A DNA stretch of 64,000 bases from Corythucha ciliata (lineage: Eukaryota > Arthropoda > Insecta > Hemiptera > Tingidae), in the NCBI GenBank assembly GCA_038030265.1, contig CM075937.1, forward strand, positions 5,146,001 to 5,210,000. The letters are read 5' to 3'. The translations under genes and the position numbers were made by a program. The notes beneath the pieces are model-generated. The model did no database searches. It had not been told where the DNA came from and saw only the letters and a list, made by a program, of their open reading frames with translations. This document shows positions 11,899-22,439 of this stretch, piece after piece (within the stretch, counting starts at the first letter, position 1; each line of letters opens with the position of its first letter).

Positions 11899-12092
11899 AA
11901 AGGCCCCGCCACATAAAACGCGAACTGCCGCGCGGACTCGTCCGCTCGCGAAAAAACTATGACAACGTGGGCGAAGTATACCCCGTTGCCGTGGTGTTTC
12001 CAGTCCGCTCACCAAAAAATCATGACATCGTGGGTGAGGAATATCCCGTTAACATCCTCGCGCCAGTTCGCGTTCGGTGTGGCGAGGCCTTT
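11899..12092. mobile_element. Foldback/MITE-like element, copy 1 (AAAGGCC...CGCGAACTG ends)
   Basis: The termini are inverted repeats: AAAGGCCCCGCCACA...ACGCGAACTG at the left, and the reverse complement of AAAGGCCTCGCCACA...ACGCGAACTGG at the right. Inside are a small hairpin GCGGACTCGTCCGC and a core ATACCCCGTTGCCGTGGTG. A second copy lies at 25637-25784. No reading frame is encoded, so movement would need a transposase from elsewhere. A target duplication is not clear. Confidence 0.75.
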
Positions 12093-12301
12093 AGACTGTC
12101 AAATTCCGGTCAATTTGGGCAATTGGCCAGTTGATTGACAATTCTCACGGATATCAAAATTGACCAGAGCCCAGCGCTAGTTTTATCGGTGAAATCGCCT
12201 TTAGCTTTGTAACTGTCACATGAAATCTGATGGCACCATTCGAAGGGGAAGGCTTTTTCGTCGCGTAGAAAAGAAGTGCGAAGCTTTGCGAGGAGTCGCA
12301 G

Positions 12302-12573
12302 GCCAGAAATTTCTCATTTTCTTTTCAAAACCATTACGACATATTTATATTCCTTTCTGGCAAAGAAAACTAAATAAGCGGGAAGGCCTATATGTTTTTT
12401 TGACCGCGAGCCGCGAGTTATCGTCACTCGCTAAAGTCATTAACTACTTCATTGCAGAGAGCGTGTAGCATATTTCAGTTCAGTTCATTACTTTTACCTT
12501 CTACGCAAGCCAAAAATTTCTCATTTTCTTTTCAAACCCATTGCGACATGTTGATATTCCTTTCTGGCAAGCA
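12302..12573 (+). repeat. Direct duplication of about 65 bp, copies 207 bp apart
   Basis: The segments at 12302-12366 and 12509-12573 match closely. Both contain ATTTCTCATTTTCTTTTCAA, then GACAT...TGATATTCC or TTATATTCC, and TTTCTGGCAA. They differ at a handful of positions. This is a simple segmental duplication with no coding content seen. Confidence 0.8.
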
Positions 12574-14982
12574 ATAACGACGAGTCATCATGAAAGTTGT
12601 TTCAAGTTGAAGAAAAACTGAGAAAAAACAAATAATTGTCTCACGGTTTCTAACTTATTTGACTACCGAATTTCTTTGAAAGTTTTTACAGCGAACAAAT
12701 TTAGAGAAAAATTAGAGGCGTTCATATTAATTCCACCTTTATACTTTCACCTGCTCAAAAAAAAAAGGTTCATCCGAAAGAAAGTGCTTTATTTTTTATA
12801 TGTTTCCTTCTTCAAGACCACTCCAGTCTCAGTCGCCTTTCTTTTCCCAGTCTCTTCTCTTTCTTTGAAGAAATAAAAGGTTTTAGACTATCAGAAACGA
12901 CTAATCGAAAAAAAGGGCGTGTGGGAATGAAAGAAGGACCCCATTGTTCCTGGAGCGCGAGGCCCTGCGGGAGTGTGTATAGACGTACCAAGTACCTATT
13001 CTTGGGTCTTGAACCTTAGTGGGACCCTCGAGAGGAATTTGTTTTTTTTTTTTTTTTTTTTCTTTCTTTTTGTTTATGTTTTATGCATGAGTCGCTCAAG
13101 CGGAAGGATAATTTACAAGTGATGGTAATATTTCTAGTACTTTTATTCTTCAAGTGCGATGTAATGGTTTGAATGGTGTGGTGGGAGGTGTAGTTGAACT
13201 TCTTGGTTCTTAAAAGGACAATTTGGATTGAACAAAAATAAAAATTGGAAAGGAAAAGTTCGAGAAAGAACCGGTTTTGAGTTGCACACTCCTACGTAAC
13301 GGAGTCTCTTAAGGTTTCTTATAACTTTTGTAAAAAAAGAAAAAAAGAACTCAATTGTTTTTTGATCATGAAAGAAAGTATGCTGGATATTCGTGAGAGT
13401 CGCGGTTACAAGTGGAGGGCACACCTCCGTACACTTATCGGCCTACTCAAATGTCTGGAATTGCCAAGGAGTTTTTTTTTTCTTATAAAGCTGGGGTGTC
13501 TACGGGACGTTGCTAACGGTCAAGGTTCCTCCTCGGGGCAGGAATAATTTTTCTCTCAATTTAATTCGCAGTCACCTTCCTTTTGGAGACATCAAGGTTC
13601 TTTGAAAACGAAAAAAAAAAAAAAAAAATAGGAGGGAAAGAGAGAAGGTGACACGAAGTTGAATTAAAACCACAATCTAGTGAGTGCACGTACATGAAGT
13701 GCACAATTTTACCTTTTACTTCTTTGAAAGGAAAGGAAAAAAAATGTTGAAACAATACGAAATTTCACCGATGCATGAAACCTGTTTAATGATGCCCGTT
13801 AGGCCATTTCTATCAAATAAAATACAGTTATGAATAATACTGTTGAATAGATCCTCATTTTTTGTCGTATTTGCATTTATTCACATTGATGAAGGCAAAA
13901 GCATTGCATTATCGTTCAAGCCCTGTTAAAATTTTCTTTTGTAAATCTGACACCACTTGGAATATTACGGCGTACATGACTTGTTAGACTCTGTACGTAC
14001 TCCCATATCTCTTTCACACGTGAATTAACCGTTAATTCACGTAAATGCCCATCCTACTGATCTTTTCAAAACGCTCCACAAGTGCGAATTTCTTTCTTGA
14101 ATCTTGACAGATACTAGAAGCCTTCCTGCAAGCTCGAACGGTTAACTCACCTCTTCCACCCTCTTCAAACTCATCATAACTCCCCCCCCCCATCTCCTTT
14201 CCACAATGAGGATGTTCCATCCAGAAGAAAAAAAATCCTTCCAGAAACACGAAGGAAAACTAGACCGAGCCTGATGGACTGTGCAGATTGACCGATATTT
14301 TTCCTTCCCTTCACTTTTTTTTTTTTTCAGTCGCCCCCATAGCGTCGAGGCGGCGTAAGAGAAGACGAGCAACCAAACAATCGATCTGTAACAGAACCGA
14401 TGGAAATTTTGATGTATCAAAAGATGAAGAGACCCGCTCTTTTGAGCGGATGGGCGAAGGGGTCTGTTGGTGGTATATCTCCAAAGATTTTTTTTTTTTT
14501 CGGCCGGGAAAACGGCCTTTTCAGGAATATTTTAAATATAAGGAATACTTCTAAAGAGGGTTTCCTTTTAGCTCGATGTCATGGGAAGGAATTTTAATGT
14601 TTTGTAGGGAAGAAAGGCGCTGGTGATGGTACAAGAAAAAAAGTCTCTCACGGGGGGGGGGGGGGAACTAACAGTTTAATAAAAACGTTCTTCCATAGTT
14701 TGAATTAAACTTTCTCACCACTTTTGACGGTCGTAATTAAATAATTGTTGGCCTATTGCTAACAGCCAGCAGCGATAACTGAGGTACAGTATTTCTTAGC
14801 CTTCAGCGTTCACCGCATAACTTTGGGAAAATTTTGTTAACTATCAGTGAATCGTCCCCCCCCCCCACAAAATTGTATGATAGACTCCGTCTTTCTGAAT
14901 ACATTTACGCTCTTTTGGGTAATTCAGTAGTGTTTACAAGGGAGGGGTACCCGATAATAAGCCTGACTGATGATTTCAGTTG
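12574..14982. other. AT-rich stretch without confident gene
   Basis: Homopolymers include T20 at 13042-13061, A18 at 13611-13628, C10 at 14182-14191, G14 at 14652-14665 and C11 at 14856-14866. One open stretch after a good polypyrimidine-AG at about 14332 encodes a basic peptide but lacks a good donor site, so I did not call it an exon. Confidence 0.5.
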
Positions 14983-15605
14983 CCCACAAGCAGGCGCGGA
15001 TCCAGGATTTTGTCAAAGGGGGGGGGGGGGCTAGACTGAAATTCCCCTCACCATAACCCGCGGTAGGAGGATAAAAATCACATAGTCTATTTTACATTTA
15101 AAGGATTTGTCGAATTTTGTAGCAGTTTTTTTCTTGGAAAGGAGTAGGTATATTTTTCCGTTGAAATATCAAAGACCGCTAAGATCAAATTTCTCTTGCA
15201 TTGTAGCGTTGGTGTACATATTTGTTCATAACGAATTAAATTATGGAAACGAAAACAATTAAAGTTGTATGAAAAAAAAAAGTTAAAATTGGAGGCAACT
15301 ATTGCCAAAAGAAGGGCGAAATAACCACGGTTTCATTAACCAAGGGCCAGTTGAAAGAGCTGAATCGATAGTTACCGGTCAAAATTTCCGGTTTTGTGAC
15401 CAAACAATTAGTCCAAGGTGCTAAGATTGCTCGTGTAATGAACAAAACCGGTGTAAGCCGGTCGGTTCCGGGGACTGGTTAATATTTTCTAGTATGAATA
15501 TCACGCCACAAAATTTCCAGTTTTTTGGCCAAGAAACTGAATTTTACCTTCACCGATTTAAGGCCCCTTAGCCGATTAAGGGACTCTTAGGGCTAATGTT
15601 CCTGG

Positions 15606-15630
15606 TTCTATTCTATTCTATTCTTTTCTA
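15606..15630 (+). repeat. (TTCTA)n microsatellite
   Basis: Five units of TTCTA, one of them expanded to TTCTT TTCTA-like. It lies inside the hAT-like element. Confidence 0.85.
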
Positions 15631-16234
15631 TTATGGTACATAGTACTTGAAGAACTAAGTGTCTAGGAAAAGTTTGAACGTGGGATTTTCTGTGACAAAT
15701 TGTGATTTTTGTAGCGAAACGTGTGCCTACGGAGCAAAATCATGAGGTTAATGTTTAATTTTTGTGAGGCAAAATATCCAGTTTGAAAGACTAAATTTTC
15801 ATCAGTCAACTAGTCAGTCCTTGGCTTATATACCTCTATATTTTAAGGCTAAGTTCGTGATGAAAAATGGGTCTCTGTATAGCGTATACAGCCATATCAT
15901 CAGCCAAATGACCCGTTATTGGTAGAGAAAATCAAATTTTGGGGATTTGAAACTACGATTGTAATGCGGATCCTGTACTTCTGAATAGAAGAAACTAGAA
16001 TAGAGCAAATTTGCCCTCGGGAAACAGCTTGGAATTCGCCCCACTGCATTCACGTCTGATGTATCCGCGTATGTCCCGATTATTTGTTGACACTTTTCGA
16101 CAGTATACAACTTTTCTTGATCTTCTTCTGGGTCCCTAAAGGTCTAGATCCGACGCTGCACCGGAGCTCGGCAGATGAATTGAAAAATACACAAAATAAT
16201 TGATATGAGGGTTTCTGTCACCGGTGTTTTAATT

Positions 16235-16428
16235 GAAGAAGTAAATTAATTAACTGATTTTACCCGGACGAGACGGAAAGGCAAAGCCTAACACAATTCG
16301 AGCTTCGAGAAAAACCCTTAACGGGTTCAAATCCCGTCGGGGAGCCCGTTTTTTCTCTAAGCTCGAATTGAGTTAGGCTTTGCCTTTCCGTGTCGTCCGG
16401 GTAAAATCAGTTAATTAATTTACTTCTT
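16235..16428. mobile_element. Young foldback element with tRNA T-arm-like loop
   Basis: The arms 16235-16314 and 16349-16428 are reverse complements over about 80 bp with only about four mismatches (landmarks TTAATTAACTGATTTTACCC, GGAAAGGCAAAGCCTAAC, AATTCGAGCTT). The 34-nt loop contains ACGGG-TTCAAAT-CCCGT at 16321-16337: a perfect 5-bp stem with a 7-nt loop of tRNA T-arm form, followed by CGGGGAGCC, which resembles a tRNA acceptor 3' strand. No other tRNA arms are present. The element lies within the hAT-like transposon. A TTAA or TTTAA flank on both sides is possible but not certain. Confidence 0.85.
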
Positions 16429-16671
16429 TAACACAAAATAAGATAACTTTGCTGAGTGTATAGCCTTCCTAAGCGGAAATTCTAGTCATGTAGAATTGGT
16501 CATGAATTGTGGCAAGCCCTACCCCCTTTGTTCTCACGATTTTTCTTTTGAGATTGTTTGAAAACTCGGAAATTTGGCTTTGAAGACGTGGGGTTTAGGC
16601 AAAGTTGGGGGAAGTTCAGCCCAATGGGGGGGGGGGCTAAAGCCCCTGCTGGATCCGCGCCTGCCCACAAG

Positions 16672-17330
16672 TAATTACAACAAGTCTTCTAAAAAAATAT
16701 TTTCAGTTAAAATGCTTTACTGAACCACAAGTTGTACTTAAAATTAGGTTAATACCAGGATGCCAAGCTCAGGTCCAAGAGGGAAAGGAAGAGGGGGGGG
16801 GGGAGAAGTCCGCCGAAACTCCTGTCCCGAAGATTTAACTGGAGCCTGTGCCTAAAATACGGACAGTATGACGGTTCAGTCCATTGTGGACTGATTTTCC
16901 AGGGTGGAAAAATGGGGGAAAGCATCTCAGGGCTATAATAATTAGAAATAAGTATATAAGATTTCGTTGATAAATAGACGTTTTCGAGAGGTCGAAAGTT
17001 CTTTTACTGGTCTGGGTTTCAATCCCCCCCCCCCCCATGAGGAAGGTCCCAGATAACCGGCTGAATTCATTTTCTGAAGGAGACAAACCCGGCTGAATCT
17101 ACTAGCCACGGCCGCGAAATTTAGTACTGGAAAGGCCAAACTGGCGGAATTTGATTTTTTTTTTAAAGAGGCTAACCAGCGAAATTGTTATTTTAAAGAA
17201 CTAATCACAACGCTAAACCCGTTAAATTGGGTTTTTCCCGATTCCAATAAACGAAAACGTTTCACACGTGAATGTACGTAAAAACAATACTGGCAATAGA
17301 TCCCTAAAGATGTATGAACTATCTGAGCCC
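16672..17330. other. Spacer with two G/C runs and a weak array
   Basis: It holds G11 at 16793-16803 and C13 at 17024-17036. Around 17090-17250 there are a few degenerate units such as GGCCAAACTGGCGGAATTTG and CTAACCAGCGAAATTG, a short remnant of a GCGAAATTGG-type array. No gene was recognised. Confidence 0.5.
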
Positions 17331-18125
17331 ACAAAAATCATTTGAAAACTTGAAATTTCGCGGATATTCACCCCTGAAACTTGCAAAGTCACTGATATTT
17401 AGCTGAGCCAGTGCCCTAAAAGAAAACACCAGAATCTTGAAAGTTCACCGAAATCAAGGCACTAAATTTGCGTCTCTGCAAGAATTAAGACCCGCAATCT
17501 GCTATGCCGCGGATATTCAGCAAATTTAGTGGGTATATATTCGTTAGACTATCGGCGCTTTTTGGGCCCGGCAATCCTGGCTTCTGCCGCCACAAATTAA
17601 AGCCAGAAACTGTCAATTTCGCGGATATTGAACCAGGGGGCCTATTCTCTAACAATAAGCAATATTTTTTTCGCCAGCCATGTGTCTATTTCATTAATTT
17701 GTTTGAAGAATATTAATGAAATAAACATATGACTGCGAAAAAGCTATTGCTTCGGAGTTAGAGAATAGGCCCCCAGGAAGCTCGCTCAAATTAGGACCCA
17801 AACTCACAAATATTCATCTCTAAATGTTGGAATTATTATTCGGCTATTCATCAGGATCTTGGTGCAGTTGCTGGGGCCGGCTTGCCCAGGGCCCGCGCTA
17901 GCTAGAATAAAGGGCAGAACCTTGCAATTTCACCAGAAAACTTCCAATTTCGCGGATATTTGGCTCCGAAATGTTGCAATTTCGTCAGACTTTGGGCGCC
18001 GTCGTGGCCGACGGTCCGCGGTCTGTGTAAAGAGGCCCTGAAACTTGTAATTTCATGAAGATAAAAGCCAGACACTTGCAATTTCGCGGAGATAGAGTTG
18101 GAGAACTTGCATGAAATTTATTTTT
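17331..18125 (+). repeat. 31-bp array (AACTTGCAATTTCGCGGATAT family)
   Basis: Repeated GAAACTTGAAATTTCGCGG, AACTGTCAATTTCGCGG and ACTTGCAATTTCGCGGAG units occur at about 31-nt spacing. GGGGCCGGCTTGCCCAGGG near 17875 is the same long landmark as at about 5391. The array is interrupted by a well-preserved MITE at 17636-17773. The family is shared with 5191-6440, 57480-58600 and, inverted, 63090-64000. Confidence 0.82.
17636..17773. mobile_element. MITE with GGGGGCCTATTCTCTAAC terminal inverted repeats
   Basis: The ends GGGGGCCTATTCTCTAAC and GTTAGAGAATAGGCCCCC are exact inverted repeats. Homology continues inward through TTTTTCGC..GCCATGTG and TTTCATTAAT on the left and their inverted counterparts on the right, so nearly all of the 138 bp is a hairpin. 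If the element starts at GGGCC, the flanks CCAGG and CCAGG form a 5-bp duplication, but the G run makes the edge ambiguous. It sits inside the 31-bp array. Confidence 0.85.
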
Positions 18126-18599
18126 CCTTTTTTTCATGTTCGGTCGAGAGTGGTGCTAAAATATAACTAAACGGTGAAAACCGCAACGTGATAGAGGCGG
18201 GCAGTGATTTTAATTTGATTTTAATAGTTATTGTGAGCCATCAGCTGATCCACTTCGTTTGACGTCACTACTTACCATTCCCCTGCTCAATGATCAACCC
18301 CTGACCTATCCCCACTCCGTCTTCCTTCCAACCACTCATCCCAATTATTTATCAGTGCTACCGTCGTAGAACCTTCCTACCACCGCACCGTTGAAAACTC
18401 ATTCATTGCTCTGATGAATTTTGCTCCCGCAAACCTAACGTCTACGAACCGTTATTCTACGTTTCACCTCGCGCTATTCAAGAAAAAAAACTCCAACAAA
18501 TAAGATCGTGAACAAGAAAAAACAAAATTCAACCCAAGCCTACATTCACATTCATAGTACTGATAACTACCTCCTCATCAACAAGCAGGCTCGGGACAA
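18126..18599. other. Spacer without recognisable gene
   Basis: No coding signal or definable repeat was seen. It may include the 3' untranslated part of the adjacent retrotransposon relic. Confidence 0.45.
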
Positions 18600-18958
18600 C
18601 ACCCACGGGTAGGAGGGTTTCCCTCCCAGCACGGAATCCTGGGTGGATTATTGTGCCCCCCCCTGGGTCTGTGGTTCTAGTCCAGGATCCCCTTCCCTCT
18701 GATGAGATTTAGGAGGTCCTCGGCTAGTTTCGCCGGTCGGAGCACCCTCGAGTAGGTCGGCCCTTAAGATGCTGAGCCGGCGGCCCGCGAGCGCCTCACA
18801 TTCGAACACGATGTGATAGGCGGTCTCGTCTTCTTCCCCACACAGTCTGCACATCGGGGACTCCGCGTGGTTACCACGATGCGGTGTAGGTGATAACGGA
18901 GCTGGCAGAATCCTGTGATAAGGCCTACCACCGTTCTAAGGTCTCTCCGGCTAAGGCC
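18600..18958 (-). pseudogene. 3' fragment of a non-LTR retrotransposon (end of RNase H plus CCHC knuckle), frameshifted
   Basis: In one minus-strand frame, about 18955-18878 encodes LSRRDLRTVVGLITGFCQLR then YHLHRI, which resembles the last part of the RNase H domain of arthropod non-LTR ORF2 proteins. In the next frame, 18851-18798 encodes CRLCGEEDETAYHIVFEC, a C-X2-C-X8-H-X4-C knuckle typical of the ORF2 C-terminus, followed by EALAGRRLSI. The two pieces belong together but are separated by a frameshift around 18855-18877. Upstream sequence (RT, most of RNase H) is missing, cut where GGCCGGGTGCACACGAGCG begins at about 18957. Dead copy. Confidence 0.85.
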
Positions 18959-19879
18959 GGGTGCACACGAGCGTAAATTGACGAGCGTCATTTTTTGGTT
19001 CAATGCACACGTTGCGTTTGAGCAACAATTGACGTACGTCACTTGGTGGTTACGAGCGTTTGCTAGACAGTCTTTCCTCTTCCACTGAACAAGATGGATC
19101 GCAGGGCTCAATTGTTGAAGAAGAAAATATTTTTTTCGGTTGCCGGTTTAATACCGAATTTCCACCCTTGTATTCTATCCTCGTTTCTATCCTTGTATTC
19201 CTCACTCCTCGCAGGGATGAATTTGGACTTCATGAATGAATAATTCAGTATCGACTTCCAATTCTTCACTCATTTTTTAAAACTAAAAAAAAAACGCTGC
19301 AAATTATCGAACAATGCCTTATTATTTTGACTGTTTATAGGTTTATTATTCATGGATGTAGTCAAATCCAGCGTGAAATTACATGAAAATTGACAACCCT
19401 CGCCCCTATGATCCCAAATCCTTTGAAAATACCCATTTTGGACCCGCTTTTGGCCCATAAAACCCCAGGGAGTTATTTGATCAAATTGATCAGATGTTAG
19501 GACCGGCTAGACCCCAAATGGAGTCTATGTGCGAAAGAACTACTTTTTTCGAGCAATCCTAGGGCAAGATATGGCCCGGACGACGGACATTTTTTTTTAT
19601 TTCAGATTTGGATTCTACGAACTTTGAAACGTAATACTACAAATTTTGAGGGGGTGTCAAAAACAATTTTTTGCGATATGATTACAAAGACTTATTATTG
19701 AGAAATAATAGGTCAAAAATGAAAATGTTTGGCTTAGAGTGATGTAATTTCATGGTAGTATTTGGTAGGCTTAGGGCGCTGTCAAGGCTAGTGATGAATC
19801 GTTACCAGCAATGCGATACTTTACTCATTTGAAGTATTGAATGGTAAGTATCGAATGGTAAATATAGGATTTATATCGG
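18959..19879. other. Transposon-like block followed by unannotated AT-rich sequence
   Basis: The left part (about 18957-19050) begins GGCCGGGTGCACACGAGCG, has GACGAGCGTCA, and contains ACAATTGACGTACGTCA. This looks like the terminal part of a DNA transposon inserted at the edge of the retrotransposon relic. Its other end was not found. The rest shows no gene. Confidence 0.4.
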
Positions 19880-20214
19880 AGGAAATCAATAGTTCATTGC
19901 CCTCTTCACAGATTTTATTCTTTATTTGGCGGAACTAGTTTTCGACTCACGGAGCCATCATCAACGCCTTTAAACTTTGGGGTGTACATATGGGGAATAC
20001 CCGTGTCTAAAATAAAAAAATAAAATACCCAATTTAAATAAATTACGAGTCAATCAAGTTAAATAAATTTTTATTTTTTATTTTAGACACGGGTTTTCCC
20101 CATATGTAAACCACAAAGTTTGAACGCGTTGATAATGTATCCGTGAGCTGAAAACTAGTTCCGCCAAATAAATCATAAAAATCTGTGAAGAGGACAATTA
20201 ACTACTGATTTCCT
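19880..20214. mobile_element. Foldback element with about 145-bp arms
   Basis: The left arm from 19880 (AGGAAATCAATAGTT, CTCTTCACAGATTTT, TTTATTTGGCGGAACTAGTT, ACATATGGGGAA, CCCGTGTCTAAAATAAAAA) is matched by its reverse complement in 20070-20214, with scattered differences. A short AT-rich loop lies at about 20030-20065. There is no open frame. It is probably a non-autonomous DNA element. No clear target duplication was found. Confidence 0.82.
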
Positions 20215-21111
20215 ACTAAAATGTGTTGTTTATTTAGTGGAAAAATCCGCAAAATTTGTTTTATGGAGCGAAATACAAGAAATTTGTGTTTCTCTTGGTC
20301 AGACGAGGGAAAATGTTTTTGGAATTTGAGGGGTGGGCAGCTGCCCCACGAAATCTGCGCTTTTGATTCTAGGGAGGGCAACTGCCCCCCGCTTGCTACT
20401 CCCATGAGCCCTACTAATGGCCGTACCAACTAATGTAATTATGTAATTATTATCTAATGTATTGTGCATTATGTAAAATTGTGTTGGGGGCGTTGGTAAG
20501 GGTACGGTTCAGGGTGGGTTGCGTGCCCCCTCCCTACAAAGCGAATTTGGATCCACGCATCGCCAAGCTCGTTCGTACAGTACTATAGGTAAACGTTGTA
20601 GAAGCTTACGCGCCCGTTAAGCATCAAACCGAATTATTGCGTATCAAAAGTTGAAAGAATCAATCCACAACCATACTATATACAAACAACTACTGTCGAA
20701 CCCGAAAGACTTGAAGAAATAATTGTGAAGTGGAAACAAAATAATCAGCAAAGGAACCCCTTTTGTACGTCCATTCCTCTCTTATTCCACAAACGCTCTT
20801 TATTTTATCAACTCGCGAACACTAGCCGGACGAGTTCAACCACATTCTCTTCACTTCCGTCGCCCAGCGACCCCGCAGTTTTATCTCGCCCGATCACCGA
20901 CCGACTCCTCAACCCCCCCCCCCCCCGGTCTCAAAGACTTTTAACAAACTGTTTTTCCCTGCGTACTTTTTTTTCGGGGACCACTAGTTGGGAAACCCTC
21001 ATTAGACGAACCACTTATCTCGTTTTTTTCCTTATACAATTTTCCAAAACGAAGTGACTGGCGAAAATACGTCATCCGTGCCCGCTCGTTCTAACGTCTC
21101 ATCGCCTGCCC

Positions 21112-21150
<39 letters not shown>

Positions 21151-22175
21151 CACCTCTAGCCGAACCAAATGACTCGATTGTCTCTTAAACGAAGAGATGA
21201 CGGGTAACCTGGAAGGGGGTCGCCAGAGGTAATTGCCCGAGTCCTCTCGAGCCTTCCTTCAAAACCTACAATTTTATTCTTTCCGAAAATAGAAGAACGC
21301 TACAAAAAGTCAAACTGACTGAGTTAAAGTTAACGGTACAGTGTGAGTTAGTGGATGGTTCGTTGGGGCGAATTGTTCCCGATTAGGACAGTTTTGCAGC
21401 TTTTTTTGGGGAAAACAGAGATAGAAAAAAAGTGGGTACCTACCGAGATAACAAAAAGGTGAGAGCTGAGGGAAGAACTCCAAACACCTAATCTTTTCAA
21501 AAAAGGACGGATGTGGGCGTTTGCACGTGCCGGCATAATAGGAAATTACGTCTCGCGCGTTTATATCACTTTATTATTTTCTTTTTTCGCTCTGGTAAAA
21601 GGATTGACGAACCTGTAAAAATGAAATTTGCACAGTTAGTTGAATTGGATTTTTGTGTTTCAATTAACAGATAATTTCCTGTGAACGACCGCTTGTGTAT
21701 ATTTTGATATTAAAACCAAAGTTCCGTTTGATGATCCCCCCGTCTTTAAAATGACTGTTCACTACCCATCAAAATTAAATGGATTTTTCTCGCAGTTACA
21801 AAACCTTTTTGCTATAAGGAATGGAATCAGCACGAATCTACTTTCAAGGGTCTGAAGAATGTGTCCGAATACAGAGATAATGTTGTGTCATGGTGGGGTG
21901 CAGTGCAGGGTGTCGTCAATGTTATAGTGTAAATTTTACATGTGCAGCCTTATTTAGGACCCTAAATACCTAAGAAGGTTCTGTAGGAAATTTAAAAGAA
22001 AGAAGCTAAAGTCTGTCCACTTGATGGACTCTAGAATGCGTTGCTTCATTTCGATAGTTCGATTTGTTCACTCCCACCAAAAATATTTAAAGAACTCAAC
22101 AACAAAACTTTTACTGCGGGCACTATGGTTACGTATAGACGCTACACAGTGATCATTTGTTCCAAAATTATTCCT
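20215..22175. other. Spacer with a transposon-end fragment and a long T run
   Basis: At about 20335-20410, TGGGCAGCTGCCCCACG, then GGAGGGCAACTGCCCCCC and CCCATGAGCCC resemble the transposon terminus at 34010-34091. C14 lies at 20913-20926 and T37 at 21114-21150. No exon or RNA gene was recognised. Confidence 0.5.
21114..21150 (+). repeat. T37 homopolymer
   Basis: Uninterrupted 37-nt T run. On the minus strand it is an A tail, possibly the 3' end of an old retroposed sequence, but no body can be identified beside it. Confidence 0.9.
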
Positions 22176-22439
22176 GGGGGGTGATTCTGTAACTTGCAAA
22201 ATTTACGTGTCGTAAAATGGAAGAAGGGCGAGGGGAGGTACCTCGTTGCCATGGTTTTTACGATACCTAGTGAATTAAACTGTGGAATTTTCACGCTAGA
22301 ATGTGTGGTCTCGAAGAAAAAATAATAAATTCTTGACAAATGCGTGGAAAAACCAAGGCAACGGGGTACATCCTCTCCCCCTCCTTCCCAGTTACGACAC
22401 GTAAATTTTGCGAGTTACAGAATCACCCCCCCCCCCCCC
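22176..22439. mobile_element. Foldback/MITE with GGGGTGATTCTGTAACT ends
   Basis: The left arm has GGGGGGTGATTCTGTAACT, TGCAAAATTTACGTGTCGTAA, AGGTACCTCGTTGCC and ATGGTTTTT. The right arm repeats these inverted and ends in a C14 run. Arm length is about 85 bp. The inner CCCCGTTGCCtTGGTTTTT of the right arm is close to the core of the 11899 element. There is no coding capacity. Confidence 0.83.

Larger units (their letters stand above)
14991..16663. mobile_element. hAT-like non-autonomous DNA transposon with 8-bp target duplication
   Basis: The left end is CAGGCGCGGATCCAGGA and the right end is the inverted form TGCTGGATCCGCGCCTG. The 8-bp CCCACAAG stands directly outside both ends (14983-14990 and 16664-16671), which is the target duplication length of the hAT superfamily. 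Close to each end is a long G run (15018-15030 and 16626-16636). No transposase frame is visible in the 1673 bp, so the element is non-autonomous. The interior holds a loose repeat with AAAATTTCCGGTTTTGTGACC-like units (15330-15800), a TTCTA microsatellite, and a younger palindrome at 16235-16428. Confidence 0.88.

Noticed and set aside
14333..14460. Open stretch after a strong TTTTTTTTTTTTTCAG acceptor encoding a basic Arg/Lys-rich peptide
   Set aside because: No adequate donor site follows. The nearest GT contexts are poor, and there is no partner exon in phase.
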